A stretch of DNA of 60,000 nt. Source: Nematostella vectensis. Taxonomy: Eukaryota; Cnidaria; Anthozoa; Actiniaria; Edwardsiidae. The position numbers were made by a program, and so were the translations under genes. Below are positions 21,336-33,439 of this stretch, piece after piece (the stretch's first letter is position 1; every line of letters begins with the position of its first letter). The DNA is taken from NCBI RefSeq assembly GCF_932526225.1, contig NC_064034.1, forward strand, positions 16,940,887 through 17,000,886, in the 5' to 3' direction. Under the pieces are notes generated by a model. The model did no database searches. It saw only the letters and a list, made by a program, of their open reading frames with translations, and was not told the DNA's origin.

Positions 21336-21560
21336 CTAGAGAATGTTGGCGACACGATCTTCATGCTTTGATACCCAGCAGTCCTTGCGGGCCCTGCAAA
21401 AGGTTTCTATGACTTTCATGTTCGCGGCTGACAAAAGATCGCACTTGATATCAAGTGCAACCATCACATTTGTAGCCTCGTAACGGGTCAATAACTCGGC
21501 TAAATTAAATTTTATAAACCTGTAGAATAAAGTGGTTTTGATAAACCCATATAACAATAT
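21336..21560 (-). CDS. Possible orphan 3' exon, unknown protein
   Basis: On the - strand an acceptor-like TATTCTACAG is followed by an open frame of about 60 codons ending in TAG at 21336. It reads FIKFNLAELLTRYEATNVMV, then VIETFCRARKDCWVSKHEDR. It is less AT-biased than its surroundings and looks protein-like, but I recognise no family and found no partner exon. It could be the terminal exon of a gene whose other exons lie in the repeat-rich middle, or chance. Confidence 0.3.
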   Translation of the reverse strand: MLLYGFIKTTLFYRFIKFNLAELLTRYEATNVMVALDIKCDLLSAANMKVIETFCRARKDCWVSKHEDRVANIL

Positions 21561-21849
21561 GTGACAGGACAAGCCGCATTTTTCACGGGTATGTGAATTT
21601 TTTTAAATTAAAATTTATGTTGAATAACCTCAGAAAAGAATTTTGTTTTGTTAACGACAAAGATCTTCTTAGGTCCCTATTTGTTCTGTTTAGGCGAGTT
21701 CTTCTATATCACTCGGTTTCTCCTAAAGTCTTCTTTGTTTTAATGGCTGGGTGGCAAGACTTCAGCTGACTCGCTAGTTTAGTTAGAGGCTACTGATACA
21801 TATAAAGGCTATGCGTGTTGCTAGGAGATTAATGAAAACTACTGTTACT

Positions 21850-24800
21850 AAAGGGATTACTGGTACTAGGCAATGCTGCTAAGAACTCCCTCTGTTAGGA
21901 GACTGCTGTTGCTATGAATCCATTTGTTAGGAGACTGATGTTTCTATGACTTCCTTTGTTAGGAGACTGTTGTTGCCATGACTCCCTCTGTTAGGAGACT
22001 GATGTTGCCATGACTCCCTCTGTTAGGAGACTGCTGTTGCTATGACTCCCTCTGTTAGGAGACTGTTGTTGCCATGACTCCCTCTGTTAGGAGACTGATG
22101 TTGCTATGACTCCCTCTGTTAGAAGACTGCCGTTGCTATGACTCCCTCTGTTAGCAGACTGTTGTTGCTATGACCCCCCCTCTGTTAGGAGACTGATGTT
22201 GCTATGACTTCCTTTGTTAGGAGACTGATGTTGCTATGACTTCCTCTGTTAGGAGACTGATGTTGCTATGACTCCCTCTGTTAGGAGACTGATGTTGCTA
22301 TGACTCCCTCTGTTAGGAGACTGATGTTGCTATGACTCCCTCTGTTAGGAGACTGATGTTGCTATGACTTCCTCTGTTAAGAGACTGATGTTGCTATGAC
22401 TCCCTCTGTTAGGAGACTGATGTTGCTGACTCCCTCTGTTAGGAGACTGATGTTGCCATGACTCCCTCTGTTAGGAGACTGCTGTTGCTATGACTCCATT
22501 TGTTAGGAGACTGCTGTTGCTATGAATCCATTTGTTAGGAGACTGATGTTGCTATGACTCCCTCTGTTAGGAGACTGATGTTTCTATGACTCCCTCTGTT
22601 AGGAGACTGATGTTGCCATGACTCCCTCTGTTAGGAGACTGCTGTTGCTCTGAATCCATTTGTTAGGAGACTGATGTTGCTATGACTCCCTCTGTTAGGA
22701 GACTGATGTTGCTATGACTCCCTCTGTTAGGAGACTGATGTTGCCATGACTCCCTCTGTTAGGGGACTGCTGTTGCTATGACTCCATTTGTTAGGAGACT
22801 GCTGTTGCTATGAATCCATTTGTTAGGAGACTGATGTTGCTATGACTCCCTCTGTTATGAGACTGATGTTGCTATGACTCCCTCTGTTAGGAGACTGATG
22901 TTGCTATGACTCCCTCTGTTAGGAGACTGATGTTGCTATGACTTCCTCTGTTAAGAGACTGATGTTGCTATGACTCCCTCTGTTAGGAGACTGATGTTGC
23001 TATGACTCCCTCTGTTAGGAGACTGATGTTGCTATGACTCCTTCTGTTAGGAAACTGATGTTGCTATGACTCCCTCTGTTAGGAGACTGATGTTGCTATG
23101 ACTCCCTCTGTTAGGAGACTGATGTTGCTATGACTCACTCTGTTAAGAGACTGATGTTGCTATAACTCCCTCTGTTAGGAGACTGATGTTGCTATAACTC
23201 CCACTGTTAGATGACTGATGTTGCTATGACTCCCTCTGTTAGGAGACTGATGTTGCTATGACTCCCTCTGTTAGGAGACTGATGTTGCTATGACTTCCTC
23301 TGTTAAGAGACTGATGTTGCTATGACTCCCTCTGTTAGGAGACTGATGTTGCTATAACTCCCACTGTTAGATGACTGATGTTGCTATGACTCCCTCTGTT
23401 AGGAGACTGATGTTGCTATGACTCCCTCTGTTAGGAGACTGATGTTGCTATGACTTCCTCTGTTAAGAGACTGATGTTGCTATGACTCCCTCTGTTAGGA
23501 GACTGATGTTGCCATGATTCCCTCTGTTAGGAGACTGATGTTGCTATGACTCCCTCTGTTAGGAAACTGATGTTGCTATGAATCCATTTGTTAGGAGACT
23601 GATGTTGCTATGACTCCCTCTGTTAGGAGACTGATGTTTCTATGACTCCCTCTGTTAGGAGACTGATGTTGCCATGACTCCCTCTGTTAGAAGACTGCTG
23701 TTGCTCTGAATCCATTTGTTAGGAGACTGATGTTGCTATGACTCCCTCTGTTAGGAGACTGATGTTGCTATGACTCCCTCTGTTAGGAGACTGATGTTGC
23801 CATGACTCCCTCTTTTAGGGGACTGCTGTTGCTATGACTCCATTTGTTAGGAGACTGCTGTTGCTATGAATCCATTTGTTAGGAGACTGATGTTGCTATG
23901 ACTCCCTCTGTTATGAGACTGATGTTGCTATGACTCCCTCTGTTAGGAGACTGATGTTGCTATGACTCCCTCTGTTAGGAGACTGATGTTGCTATGACTT
24001 CCTCTGTTAAGAGACTGATGTTGCTATAACTCCCACTGTTAGATGACTGATGTTGCTATGACTCCCTCTGTTAGGAGACTGATGTTGCTATGAGTCCCTC
24101 TGTTAGGAGACTGATGTTGCTATGACTCCCTCTGTTAGGAGACTGATGTTGCTATGACTTCCTCTGTTAAGAGACTGATGTTGCTATGACTCCCTCTGTT
24201 AGGAGACTGATGTTGCTATGACTCCCTCTGTTAGGAGACTGATGTTGCTATGACTCCCTCTGTTAGGAAACTGATGTTGCTATGACTCCCTCTGTTAGGA
24301 GACTGATGTTGCTATGACTCCCTCTGTTAGGAGACTGATGTTGCTATGACTCACTCTGTTAGGAAACTGATGTTGCTATGACTCCCTCTGTTAGGAGACT
24401 GATGTTGCTATGACTTCCTCTGTTAAGAGACTGATGTTGCTATGACTCCCTCTGTTAGGAGACTGATGTTGCTATGACTCCCTCTGTTAGGAGACTGATG
24501 TTTCTATGACTCCCTCTGTTAGGAAACTGATGTTGCTATGACTCCCTCTGTTAGGAGACTGATGTTGCTATGACTCCCTCTGTTAGGAGACTGATGTTGC
24601 TATGACTCACTCTGTTAGGAAACTGATGTTGCTATGACCCCCTCTGTTAGGAGACTGATGTTGCTATGACTCCCTCTGTTAGGAGACTGATGTTGCTATG
24701 ACTCCCTCTGTTAGGAGACTGCTGTTGCCACGACTCTATCTGTTAGGAGACTGGTGTTGCTATGACTCCCTCTGTTAGGAGAACGATGTTGCTATGACCC
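21850..24800. repeat. 32-bp minisatellite, ~90 copies
   Basis: Unit GAGACTGATGTTGCTATGAC followed by TCCCTCTGTTAG. Variants (GAATCCATTTGTTAG, TTCCTCTGTTAAG) recur in the same order about 1.06 kb apart (for example ~22.5-22.9 and ~23.6-24.0 kb), so blocks of about 33 units were duplicated. Units are contiguous with no unique spacers, so this is not a CRISPR array. Confidence 0.95.
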
Positions 24801-25985
24801 CTTTTGTTCCTAAACTGCTGTTGATAAGGACTACTACTAAAAGGCCATGCTTGAGGATACAGCGCTTTGTTTCTTCGACTGTTAAAGTCATACCGGGAAG
24901 AGCTCTTCTGCGGTAGGGACCCAAGAGGAGCGCCCCCAAAGACCACTGGGTATCCAAGCATGAGAAGCCCCTACAAGAATATTAAGGTGATTCAAAGGCT
25001 GGGACTAGTATCGTTGCCATGGTTATGAGTAGCGAATAAGATGTTGATCCACCATTTTTTTTCTACGTGACACTGAAGTGTGACTTGTTAAACCAATCAC
25101 AAACGCTAATGCATTGGCAGCGAGACAAGTTGGGTTGTGTAGAAATACGTGCAGCATCTACTAGTTTTGCTGTAAAAAGTGGAAGCGTCTTCTACTTTCT
25201 GCAGCAAACTTTTTCAATTTGCAACAAAAAAATTGCTGCGACAAAGGTTGGTTTGCCGGTAGTAAAACGTGTAACTTCATTTAGGAGCTTTTTTTTGCAA
25301 CAATGCTGTTACAAAAAGTTTTACGATTTTGCTACTCGTATTACCGCACCTTAAAGTGTAAAAGTAAGGAATTTTTAGGGGTATAGAATTTGAGTGAATT
25401 CGAGTGACTTTATCAGGCTAACATTTAAGCGTTTTTCAATAAAAACATACAAACTAGAATTCAGTGCATCATTTCTTTTTTTAATTGTAGATAGCACTAC
25501 ACAACTTTATCGTTTAAACGTATACATACATTAGAAAAGCATGTTCTTCATCTTGGGCTCATAAGTACAAATAGGCAAAGAAGAAAAGAAAGCTGTTAAG
25601 GGCGGATCCAGCTTTTTTACTGAGGCGGAAGCATTAATTACAGTTTGCAAATAACAATTTTCCTGGTTAGAAGCGACCATATTATCCTTTTACTTCTGGT
25701 GATCCGACGGAAACCTCAACCGAAAAGAGAAAAAAACAATCTTTTAGAATCTGCGCTATTAAACAGGGCATCCGCTCTAAATTATCAGTCAGATCCTCAA
25801 CAGACGGACTGCTTTCAAAATTTTGAAATATTTTTCACGTTTTCCGTGAATCATCAGTGATTATTAGGTAATCATCCGGAAGTGAACTGGTGACATTGTC
25901 CCTCTCCTCCTCTAGATGCGTTTTTTCTATTCCTATTTATATGAGCCCCGTGTTCACGCACGTCATGACCGCGAACTAGTCTAAC
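24801..25985. other. Spacer, no gene seen
   Basis: Short ORFs only. The stretch at ~25067-25350 (repeated TTTTGCAACAA/TTGCTGCGACAA motifs) has the look of an old transposon-derived repeat, but clean ends were not found. Confidence 0.4.
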
Positions 25986-25989
25986 CATG

Positions 25990-26430
25990 TTAGCATAAAA
26001 TGATATAATTTACAATCCAGCTATGCACCCCTTCTCACGCCCCTAGTTACCCATGATAGCATGCAATGATATAAGTGATAAAAAATCTACACTCCTGGAT
26101 TTACAATCCAGCTATGCACCCCTTCCCACGCCTCTAGTTACCCATGATAGCATGCAACGATATAATTGATCAAAAAAGCTACATTCCTGTATTTACAATC
26201 CAACTATGCACACACCCCTAGTTACCCATGATAGCATTCAATGATATAATTGATCAAAAAAGCTACACTCCTGGATTTACAATCCAACTATGCATACACC
26301 CCTAGTTACCCATGATAGCAGAGCAAATATATAATAAAATGAGAGATACACTAGTTGATTTACACCTATGTACACCTACTCACACCCTTAGTTACCCCAC
26401 GATAGCATGCAAATATATATTTTAAAAACT
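25990..26430. repeat. ~90-bp repeat, 4-5 degenerate copies
   Basis: Copies contain CACCCCTAGTTACCCATGAT followed by AGCATGCAATGATATAAT and CTACACTCCTGGATTTACAA. The CCCCTAGTTA part resembles the core of the 20-bp array that follows directly, so one may have seeded the other. Confidence 0.8.
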
Positions 26431-26431
26431 A

Positions 26432-29400
26432 GCTTAATACCCCTAGCTAGCCCTTAACACCCCTAGCTAGCCCTTAACACCTCTAGCTAGCCCTTAACAC
26501 CTCTAGCCAGCCCTTATCACCCCTAGCTAGCATTTAACACCTCTAGCTAGCCCTTAACACCTCTAGCTAGCCCTTAACACCCCTAGCTAGCCCTCAACAC
26601 CTCTAGCTAGCCCTTAACACCTCTAGCTAGCCCTTAACACCCCTAGCTAGCCCTTAACACCTCTAGCTAGCCCTCAACTTCTCTAGCTAGCCCTCAACAC
26701 CCCTTGCTAGCCCTTAACCCCCTATAGCTAGCCCTTAACACCCCTTGCTAGCACACAACACCTCTAGCTAGCCCTTTACACCCCTAGCTAGCCCTTAACA
26801 CCCCTAGCTAGCCCTTTACACCCCTAGTTAGCCCTTAACACCTCTAGCTAGCCCTTAACACCCCTAGCTAGCCCTTAACACCCCTAGCTAGCTCTTAACA
26901 CCCCTAGCTAGCCCTTAACACCTCTAGCTAGCCCTTAACACCCCTAGCTAGCCCTCAACACCTCTAGCTAGCCCTTAACACCTCTAGCTAGCCCTTAACA
27001 CCCCTAGTTAGCCCTTAACACCTCTAGCTAGCCCTCAACTCCTCTAGCTAGCCCTCAACACCCCTTGCTAGCCCTTAACACCTCTAGCTAGCCCTCAACT
27101 CCTCTAGCTAGCCCTCAACACCCCTAGCTAACCCTTAACACCCCTAGCTAGCCCTTAACACCCCTAGCTAGCCCTTTACACCCCTAGTTAGCCCTTAACA
27201 CCTCTAGCTAGCCCTTAACACCCCTAGCTAGCTCTTAACACCCCTAGCTAGCCCTTAACACCTCTAGCTAGCCCTTAACACCCCTAGCTAGCTCTTAACA
27301 CCCGTAGGTAGCCCTTAACACCCCTAGCTAGCCCTGAACACCCCTAGCTAGCCCTGAACACCCCTAGCTAGCCCTAAACACCTCTAGCTAGCCCTAAACA
27401 CCTCTAGCTAGCCCTTAACACCCCTAGCTAGCCCTTAACACCCCTAGCTAGCCCTTAACACCCCTAGCTAACCCTAAACACCCCTAGCTAGCCCTTTACA
27501 CCTCTAGCTAGCCCTTAACACCCCTAGCTAGCCCTAAACACCCCCAGCTAGCCCTTAACACCCCCAGCTAGCCCTTAACACCCCTAGCTAGCCCTTAACA
27601 CCCCTAGCTAGCCCTAAACACCCCTAGCTAGCCCTTAGCACCCCTAGCTAGCCCTTAGCACCCCTAGCTAGCTCTAGCTAGCCCTTAGCACCCCTAGCTA
27701 GCTCTAGCTAGCCCTTAACACCCCTAGCTAGCCCTAAACACCCCTAGCTAGCCCTTAACACCCCTAGCTAGCCCTTAACACCCCTAGCTAACCCTTATCA
27801 CCCCTAGCTAGCATTTAACACCCCTAGCTAGCCCTTAACACCGCTAGCTAGCCCTTAACACCCCTAGCTAGCCCTTAACACCCTTAGCTAGCCCTTAACA
27901 CCTCTAGCTAGCCCTTATCACCCCTAGCTAGCCCTCAACACCCCTTGCTAGCCCTTAACACCCCTAGCTAGCCCTTAACACCCCTAGCTAGCCCTTAACA
28001 CCCCTAGCTAGCCCTTAACCCCCTATAGCTAGCCCTTAACACCCCTTGCTAGCACACAACACCTCTAGCTAGCCCTAAACACCCCTAGCTAGCCCTTAAC
28101 ACCCCTAGCTAGCCCTTTACACCTCTAGCTTGCCCTTAACACCCCTAGCTAGCTCTTAACACCCCTAGCTAGCCCTTAACACCTCTAGCTAGCCCTTAAC
28201 ACCCCTAGCTAGCCCTCAACACCTCTAGCTAGCCCTTAACACCTCTAGCTAGCCCTTAACACCCCTAGCTAGCCCTCAACTCCTCTAGCTAGCCCTCAAC
28301 TCCTCTAGCTAGCCCTCAACACCCCTTGCTAGCCCTCAACACCCCTAGCTAACCCTAAACACCCCTAGCTAACCCTAAACACCCCTAGCTAGCCCTTTGC
28401 ACCCCTAGTTAGCCCTTAACACCTCTAGCTAGCCCTTAACACCCCTAGCTAGCTCTTAACACCCCTAGCTAGCCCTTAACACCTCTAGCTAGCCCTTAAC
28501 ACCCCTAGCTAGCTCTTAATACCCCTAGGTAGCCCTTAACACCCCTAGCTAGCCCTTAACACCCCTAGCTAGCCCTGAACACACCTAGCTAGCCCTAAAC
28601 ACCTCTAGCTAGCCCTAAACACTTCTAGCTAGCCCTTAACACCCCTAGCTAGCCCTTAACACCCCTAGCTAGCCCTTAACACCCCTTGCTAGCCCTTAAC
28701 ACCCCTAGCTAGCCCTTTACACCTCTAGCTAGCCCTTAACACCCCTAGCTAGCCCTAAACACCCCCAGCTAGCCCTTAACACCCCCAGCTAGCCCTTAAC
28801 ACCCCTAGCTAGCCCTTAACACCCCTAGCTAGCCCTAAACACCCCTAGCTAGCCCTTAGCACCCCTAGCTAGCTCTAGCTAGCCCTTAGCACCCCTAGCT
28901 AGCTCTAGCTAGCCCTTAACACCCCTAGCTAGCCCTAAACACCCCTAGCTAGCCCTTAACACCCCTAGCTAGCCCTTAACACCCCTAGCTAACCCTAAAC
29001 ACCCCTAGCTAGCCCTCAACACCCCTAGCTAGCCCTTATCACCCCTAGCTAGCATTTAACACCCCTAGCTAGCCCTTAACACCGCTAGCTAGCCCTTAAC
29101 ACCCCTAGCTAGCCCTTAACACCCTTAGCTAGCCCTTAACACCTCTAGCTAGCCCTTATCACCCCTAGCTAGCCCTCAACACCCCTTGCTAGCCCTTAAC
29201 ACCCCTAGCTAGCCCTTAACACCCCTAGCTAGCCCTTAACACCCCTAGCTAGCCCATAACACCCCTAGCTAGCCCTTAACACCCCTAGCTAGCCCTAAAC
29301 ACCCCTAGCTAGCCCTAAACACCCCTAGCAAGCCCTTAACACCCCTAGCAAGCCCTAAACACCTCTAGCTAGCCCTTAACACCTCTAGCTAGCCCTTAAC

Positions 29401-29845
29401 ACCCCTAGCTAGCCCTTAACACCCCTAGCTAGCCCTTAACCCCCTATAGCTAGCCTTTTACACCTCTTGGTAGCCCTTATCACCCCTAGCTAGCCCTTAA
29501 CACCCCTTGCTAGACCTTAACACCCCTAGCTAGACCTTAACACCTCTAGCTGGCCCTTAACACCCCTAGCTAGCCCTGAACACCCCTAGCTAGCCCTTAG
29601 CACCCCTAGCTAGCCTTTTACACCTCTTGGTAGCCCTTATCACCCCTAGCTAGCCCTTAACACCCCTTGCTAGACCTTAACACCCCTAGCTAGCCCTTAA
29701 CACCCCTAGCTAGCCCTTAACACCCCTAGCTAGCCCTTATCACCTCTAGCTAGCCCTTAACACCCCTAGCTAGCGCATAACACCCCTTGCTAGCACACAA
29801 CACCTCTAGCTAGCCCTTAACACCCCTATATAGCCCTTAAAGTTG
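26432..29845. repeat. 20-bp minisatellite (CCCTAGCTAGCCCTTAACAC), ~170 copies
   Basis: Every unit contains the palindrome CTAGCTAG (or GCTAGC), so the array is dense in self-complementary octamers. Marker variants (CCCCCTATAGCTAG, CTAGCTCTAGCTAGCCC, CTTGCTAGCACACAAC) recur in order about 1.2-1.3 kb apart, showing higher-order duplication. Confidence 0.95.
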
Positions 29846-29887
29846 GAAATTCTTTTGAGGAAAAAAAATATGTTTTTTCCCAGCTAT

Positions 29888-29985
29888 GGGTCGGTCCGTA
29901 TCGTAAAATACCGTGACCATGGCCAAAATCTGGCTACGGGCATGAATACTGACCTCAGTCACGGTATTTCACGATACGGACCTCC
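29888..29985. repeat. Hairpin (foldback) element, ~100 bp
   Basis: GGTCCGTATCGTAAAATACC with GTGAC on the left and GTCACGGTATTTCACGATAC with GGACC on the right are near-perfect inverted arms of about 25 bp around a ~45-bp loop. Probably a small MITE. Confidence 0.75.
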
Positions 29986-30132
29986 CAGCTGGTAAATAAC
30001 ATAACTAATATAAACTTCTTTTACAATCAATCGAAAAAAAAATCAATCATACAAGCTCCCCTACATACGCAGATGGAAATGGATACTTCATTATTCTTGG
30101 TATTCCTCTAGGATGACAAAATGGCGACTGTC

Positions 30133-30395
30133 AGAGACTCTTCAAAACGCTGACAGCTGCTCAGTCTTGAATCATTGTAAGCTCGCCATTTCTAGTATAA
30201 AACAAGCCGACAACAAGTCCTTGTTACAAGCAAACGTGTGATCTCTGACGACTGTTTTCACTGCCAGAGACTTTTCAAAACGCTGAGAGATGCTCAGTCT
30301 TGAATCATTGTAAGCTCGCCATGTCTAGTATAAAAACAAGCCGACAACAAGTCCTTGTCATAAGCAAACGTGTGATCTCTGACGACTGTTTTCAC
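30133..30395. repeat. ~130-bp tandem direct duplication
   Basis: Two nearly identical copies run from GCTCAGTCTTGAATCATTGT to CTCTGACGACTGTTTTCAC. The second copy runs into about 150 bp of unique sequence open in both orientations (a 164-codon - strand frame, 30294-30788, and an 83-codon + strand frame). Neither is recognisable. Confidence 0.85.
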
Positions 30396-30589
30396 AGCAT
30401 TGGCGAAGTAGCAACGCCACATGACGTTTTTGAGATCAACTCTCGTGTCGAAAAGGGCATAAGCGGGAGTAGAGCAACTGGCCGAGGGGATAGCTGCTAT
30501 CAGATCTCGACAATACTGGTCCCGATGGCTACGGGTGACAACACCTGTTGACAAATAAACATGGTCCAGATGAACCAATGACAGTAGGG

Positions 30590-31250
30590 CGATAAGCCGT
30601 AGTGCTATAAGCCGTAGGGGCAAAAAGCCGTTTGGCGATAAGCCGTAGGGCGATAAGGCGTAGGGCAATAAGCTGTAGGGCGATGAGCTGTAGGGCAATA
30701 AGCCATAGGACAATAAGCCGTAGTGCAATAAGCCGTAGGGCGATAAGCCGAAGTGCAATAAGCCGTAGGTAGATAAGCAGTAGGACAATAAGCTGTAGGG
30801 CGATTAGCCGTAGGGCAATAAGCCGTAGGACAATAAGCCTTAGTGCAGTTAGCCGTAGGGTGATAAGCCGTAAGGCAATAAGCCGTGGGACAATAAGCCG
30901 TAGGGCGATGAGCTGTAGGGCAATAAGCCGTAGTGCAATAAGCCGTAGTGCAATAAGCCGTAGGGCAATAAGCCGTAGGGCGATTAGCCATAGGGTGATA
31001 AGCCGTAAGGCAATTAGCAGTAAGACAATAAGCCGTAGGGCGATGAGCTGTAGGGCAATAAGCCGTAGGACAATAAGCCGTAGTGCAATAAGCCGTAGGG
31101 TGATAAGCCGTAGGGTGATACGGAGTAGGGCAATAAGCTCCCATGTCAAACCCTACGGCTTATTGCCCTACGGCTTATCGTCCTAGGGTTTATTGCCCTA
31201 CGACCTATCGCCTTACGGCTTATTGGTCTACAGCTTATCGCCCTGCGAGC
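30590..31250. repeat. 15-bp minisatellite that switches orientation
   Basis: About 36 copies of CCGTAGGGCAATAAG / CCGTAGGGCGATAAG run to ~31138. After about 12 bp the same motif continues in the reverse complement (CCTACGGCTTATTGCCCTAC) to ~31245. The long frames inside (Leu/Ile-Ala-Leu-Arg and Pro-Thr-Ala-Tyr type) are repeat artefacts. Confidence 0.9.
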
Positions 31251-31317
31251 GTGTAGGACATTCAAAATAATTAGATGATTACGGCTAGCAGCAACCGAGC
31301 AAGGTCAGAAGATTTCC

Positions 31318-31505
31318 CGTACATAGCGGGTGTATAGCACCCTGAGTTCTGCCGATCTCCTTACTGTTAACGATCTAAATACCGTGTATCGGGTAATACA
31401 TAGCGGGTGTATATCACTCTGAGTTCTGCCGATCTCCTCACTGTTCAACGATCTAAATACCGTGTATCGGGTGATACATACCGGGTGTATAGCACTCTGA
31501 GTACT
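31318..31505. repeat. ~80-bp tandem repeat, about 2.4 copies
   Basis: Copies of ACATAGCGGGTGTATAGCAC followed by TCTGAGTTCTGCCGATCTCC and GATCTAAATACCGTGTATCG. Confidence 0.85.
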
Positions 31506-33210
31506 CCTGTATGACGACATCTCCGTACCGGGGAGAGTTCCGCAGATCCCTCCAACTGACGAGGTTCCCCGACCACGTTCCGCATCCTTTTCCCATCTCG
31601 GTCATAATTTCAGCGGCAAAGAACTGGTCTTTCCATATGTCAAAGTTTGAAAGCGAGCCAACTAACGCTTGGCTTTTTTCAAACGATCCGCCTGAATCAG
31701 AAATTAATGGTTTTTTTTAGAAAAAGTAATGTATAGAGGACACATGCTATATGCAAAAATTTAATAATAAAAAGAACTCGTGCACAATTCTACTTGATGG
31801 CTTACTTTCGCGGATAAAGTATTCTTCATCAACGTAAAAAGGCCATTGTGCCTCTTGGTAAAATCATTAAATCTTCCACGTCGGGTCACACTCGTGTTAT
31901 TAACATGGGATTATTATGTGTTTGCAAGCCCAGGCGCCCGTTTCTCAAAACTCCCGAGAATTCTCGGGCCCGAAAACTTTATTTTGCATTTTTGCTAAAA
32001 ATTTCGCATGTTTTTCTTTTGGAGAACCGCTTTCATGTTTTAGAACAGTTTGAACTTTCTTTGGTTCGTATTCCAAATGATTACGCTCAATAGGGCTATT
32101 TTCGAAGTTTTGCTGAAGCCAGAAAGTTACCCGAAAAGTTTCGAGTGAGGTCCCGAGAAATTTCTTAATAGCGGAGCTAAGCGCGGCCGCAGGCCGCGCG
32201 CGTAGCCCCATAGGCATAGAAATATGGTATAGGTATGCGACTTGGTTTTTGTGGTCATCGCGCGGGTACCCTGTGGTGTCACTCGCCAGTCAGTCAGTCA
32301 GCCGCGCGACTCCCAGGCCCCACTCGGCCCCGAAATGGCGACTAAATACAAGCACGGAGCAAGGGAAAAAGTTCTTGTCGATTATGCGATGATTATTTAT
32401 TTTGCCTCAAATTTTGTGACTTAAGGATAAAGTCAACTAGAGGAGATCTACTAACATTCATTCACGACAAGATTTATCTGGTTTTAGCTAGTAAATTTAA
32501 GCAAGTAACAGTTCACATTAAAAAGCGAAAAGAACCACAAGAAAACGATCAAAAAAACAATGCAAGGTGAGTTTCGGACGACGATTTGTATTGTCTATTG
32601 AGGATATGACAGTTATTAGGCTTTTTGTTGTCCTTTTTGTATGCTTTGAGAATGCGAGTACTTAATTTAGTAATCAAATTATTTGAGCATAACAGGTTTT
32701 TTTTTTGACATTCTCCGTTTTATCTATATTCTTGATTGTGTTGAATAAGATACAATACAACAAAAACTGGAATTCGTCTTTAATAAGACTTCTTCAGGGC
32801 AGATTGATTGTGTTGAGATATTTCATAAAGGCTAACCAATACCGTGTTGCATTTGTCAAATACTGCTAAAGAAGACCGTTATTGTCTTTATATCCTGTGC
32901 TCTTAGTCCTAAGAAGATACATATCCTTAGAAGATACAGCAGCTTTTTCAACTTACAAGAGAAATTTTCCTTACCGAGGATAACAAAAAAAACCTATTTT
33001 CAATATGTATTGTTGTTATTGTCAAATAGTTGTGGAAAATTAGTTAGATTATAAATGGCTTGATAAAAAGAATGTTTTGAAAGAAATAATAAATAATTGT
33101 TTTCACTCTTTTATGAACCAGGAACTACCTGAGGGCCAAGATGAATGCTAAAGACTGGAAGACATGAGAATTAAAAATCATGTCTTGAGGAGAACAGTAG
33201 GATGTTCTTA
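31506..33210. other. Spacer with a possible first exon
   Basis: Around 32150-32570 base composition becomes GC-rich (GCGGCCGCAGGCCGCG palindrome, CAGTCAGTCAGTCAG), then ATGGCGACTAAATACAAGCA opens a 29-codon frame (32335-32424). Further on, a good start context and donor (AAACAATGCAAG|GTGAGT, 32557-32574) could end a first exon. No matching coding exon was found downstream, so promoter/first-exon status is tentative. Confidence 0.3.
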
Positions 33211-33214
33211 TTCA

Positions 33215-33416
33215 CTAGTCATTTGATACCCCCACACCCATGGTCCCAGGGAAGGGTGGGGGATTAAACTTTAATAAAAGCCTGTTTCCAAGTTAAGAGT
33301 CAAAAACAGTCAATACCACCACCCCTCTTGACATATTCTGGTTAAAAAGTGGTCTAAAACCCCACATTAACCCCTGACTTCTGCGGGACCATAAGGGAGG
33401 GGGCGCAAATGACTAG
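33215..33416. mobile_element. MITE-like element, ~200 bp, TTCA flanks
   Basis: Ends CTAGTCATTTGATACCCCC and its inverse GGGGGCGCAAATGACTAG, with further matching subterminal sequence (TGGTCCCAG / CGGGACCAT). Flanked by TTCA on both sides (33211-33214, 33417-33420), a candidate 4-bp target-site duplication. Confidence 0.75.
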
Positions 33417-33439
33417 TTCATTACTATGTGATTCAGCAG

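Noticed and set aside
21850-24800. CRISPR array
   Set aside because: Units of 32 bp are contiguous, with no unique spacers; the setting is eukaryotic.
26432-29845. Interstitial telomeric repeat
   Set aside because: CCCTAA occurs as a variant only; the unit is 20 bp around CTAGCTAG, not the 6-bp telomere repeat.
30529-31149. 206- and 179-codon frames on the - strand
   Set aside because: Translations of the 15-bp minisatellite (LIALR and PTAYC repeats).
32335-32424. Start of a chromodomain (MRG15/MSL3-like) protein: MATKYKHGAREKVL
   Set aside because: Resemblance limited to a few residues; the frame stops after 29 codons and no continuing exon was found.
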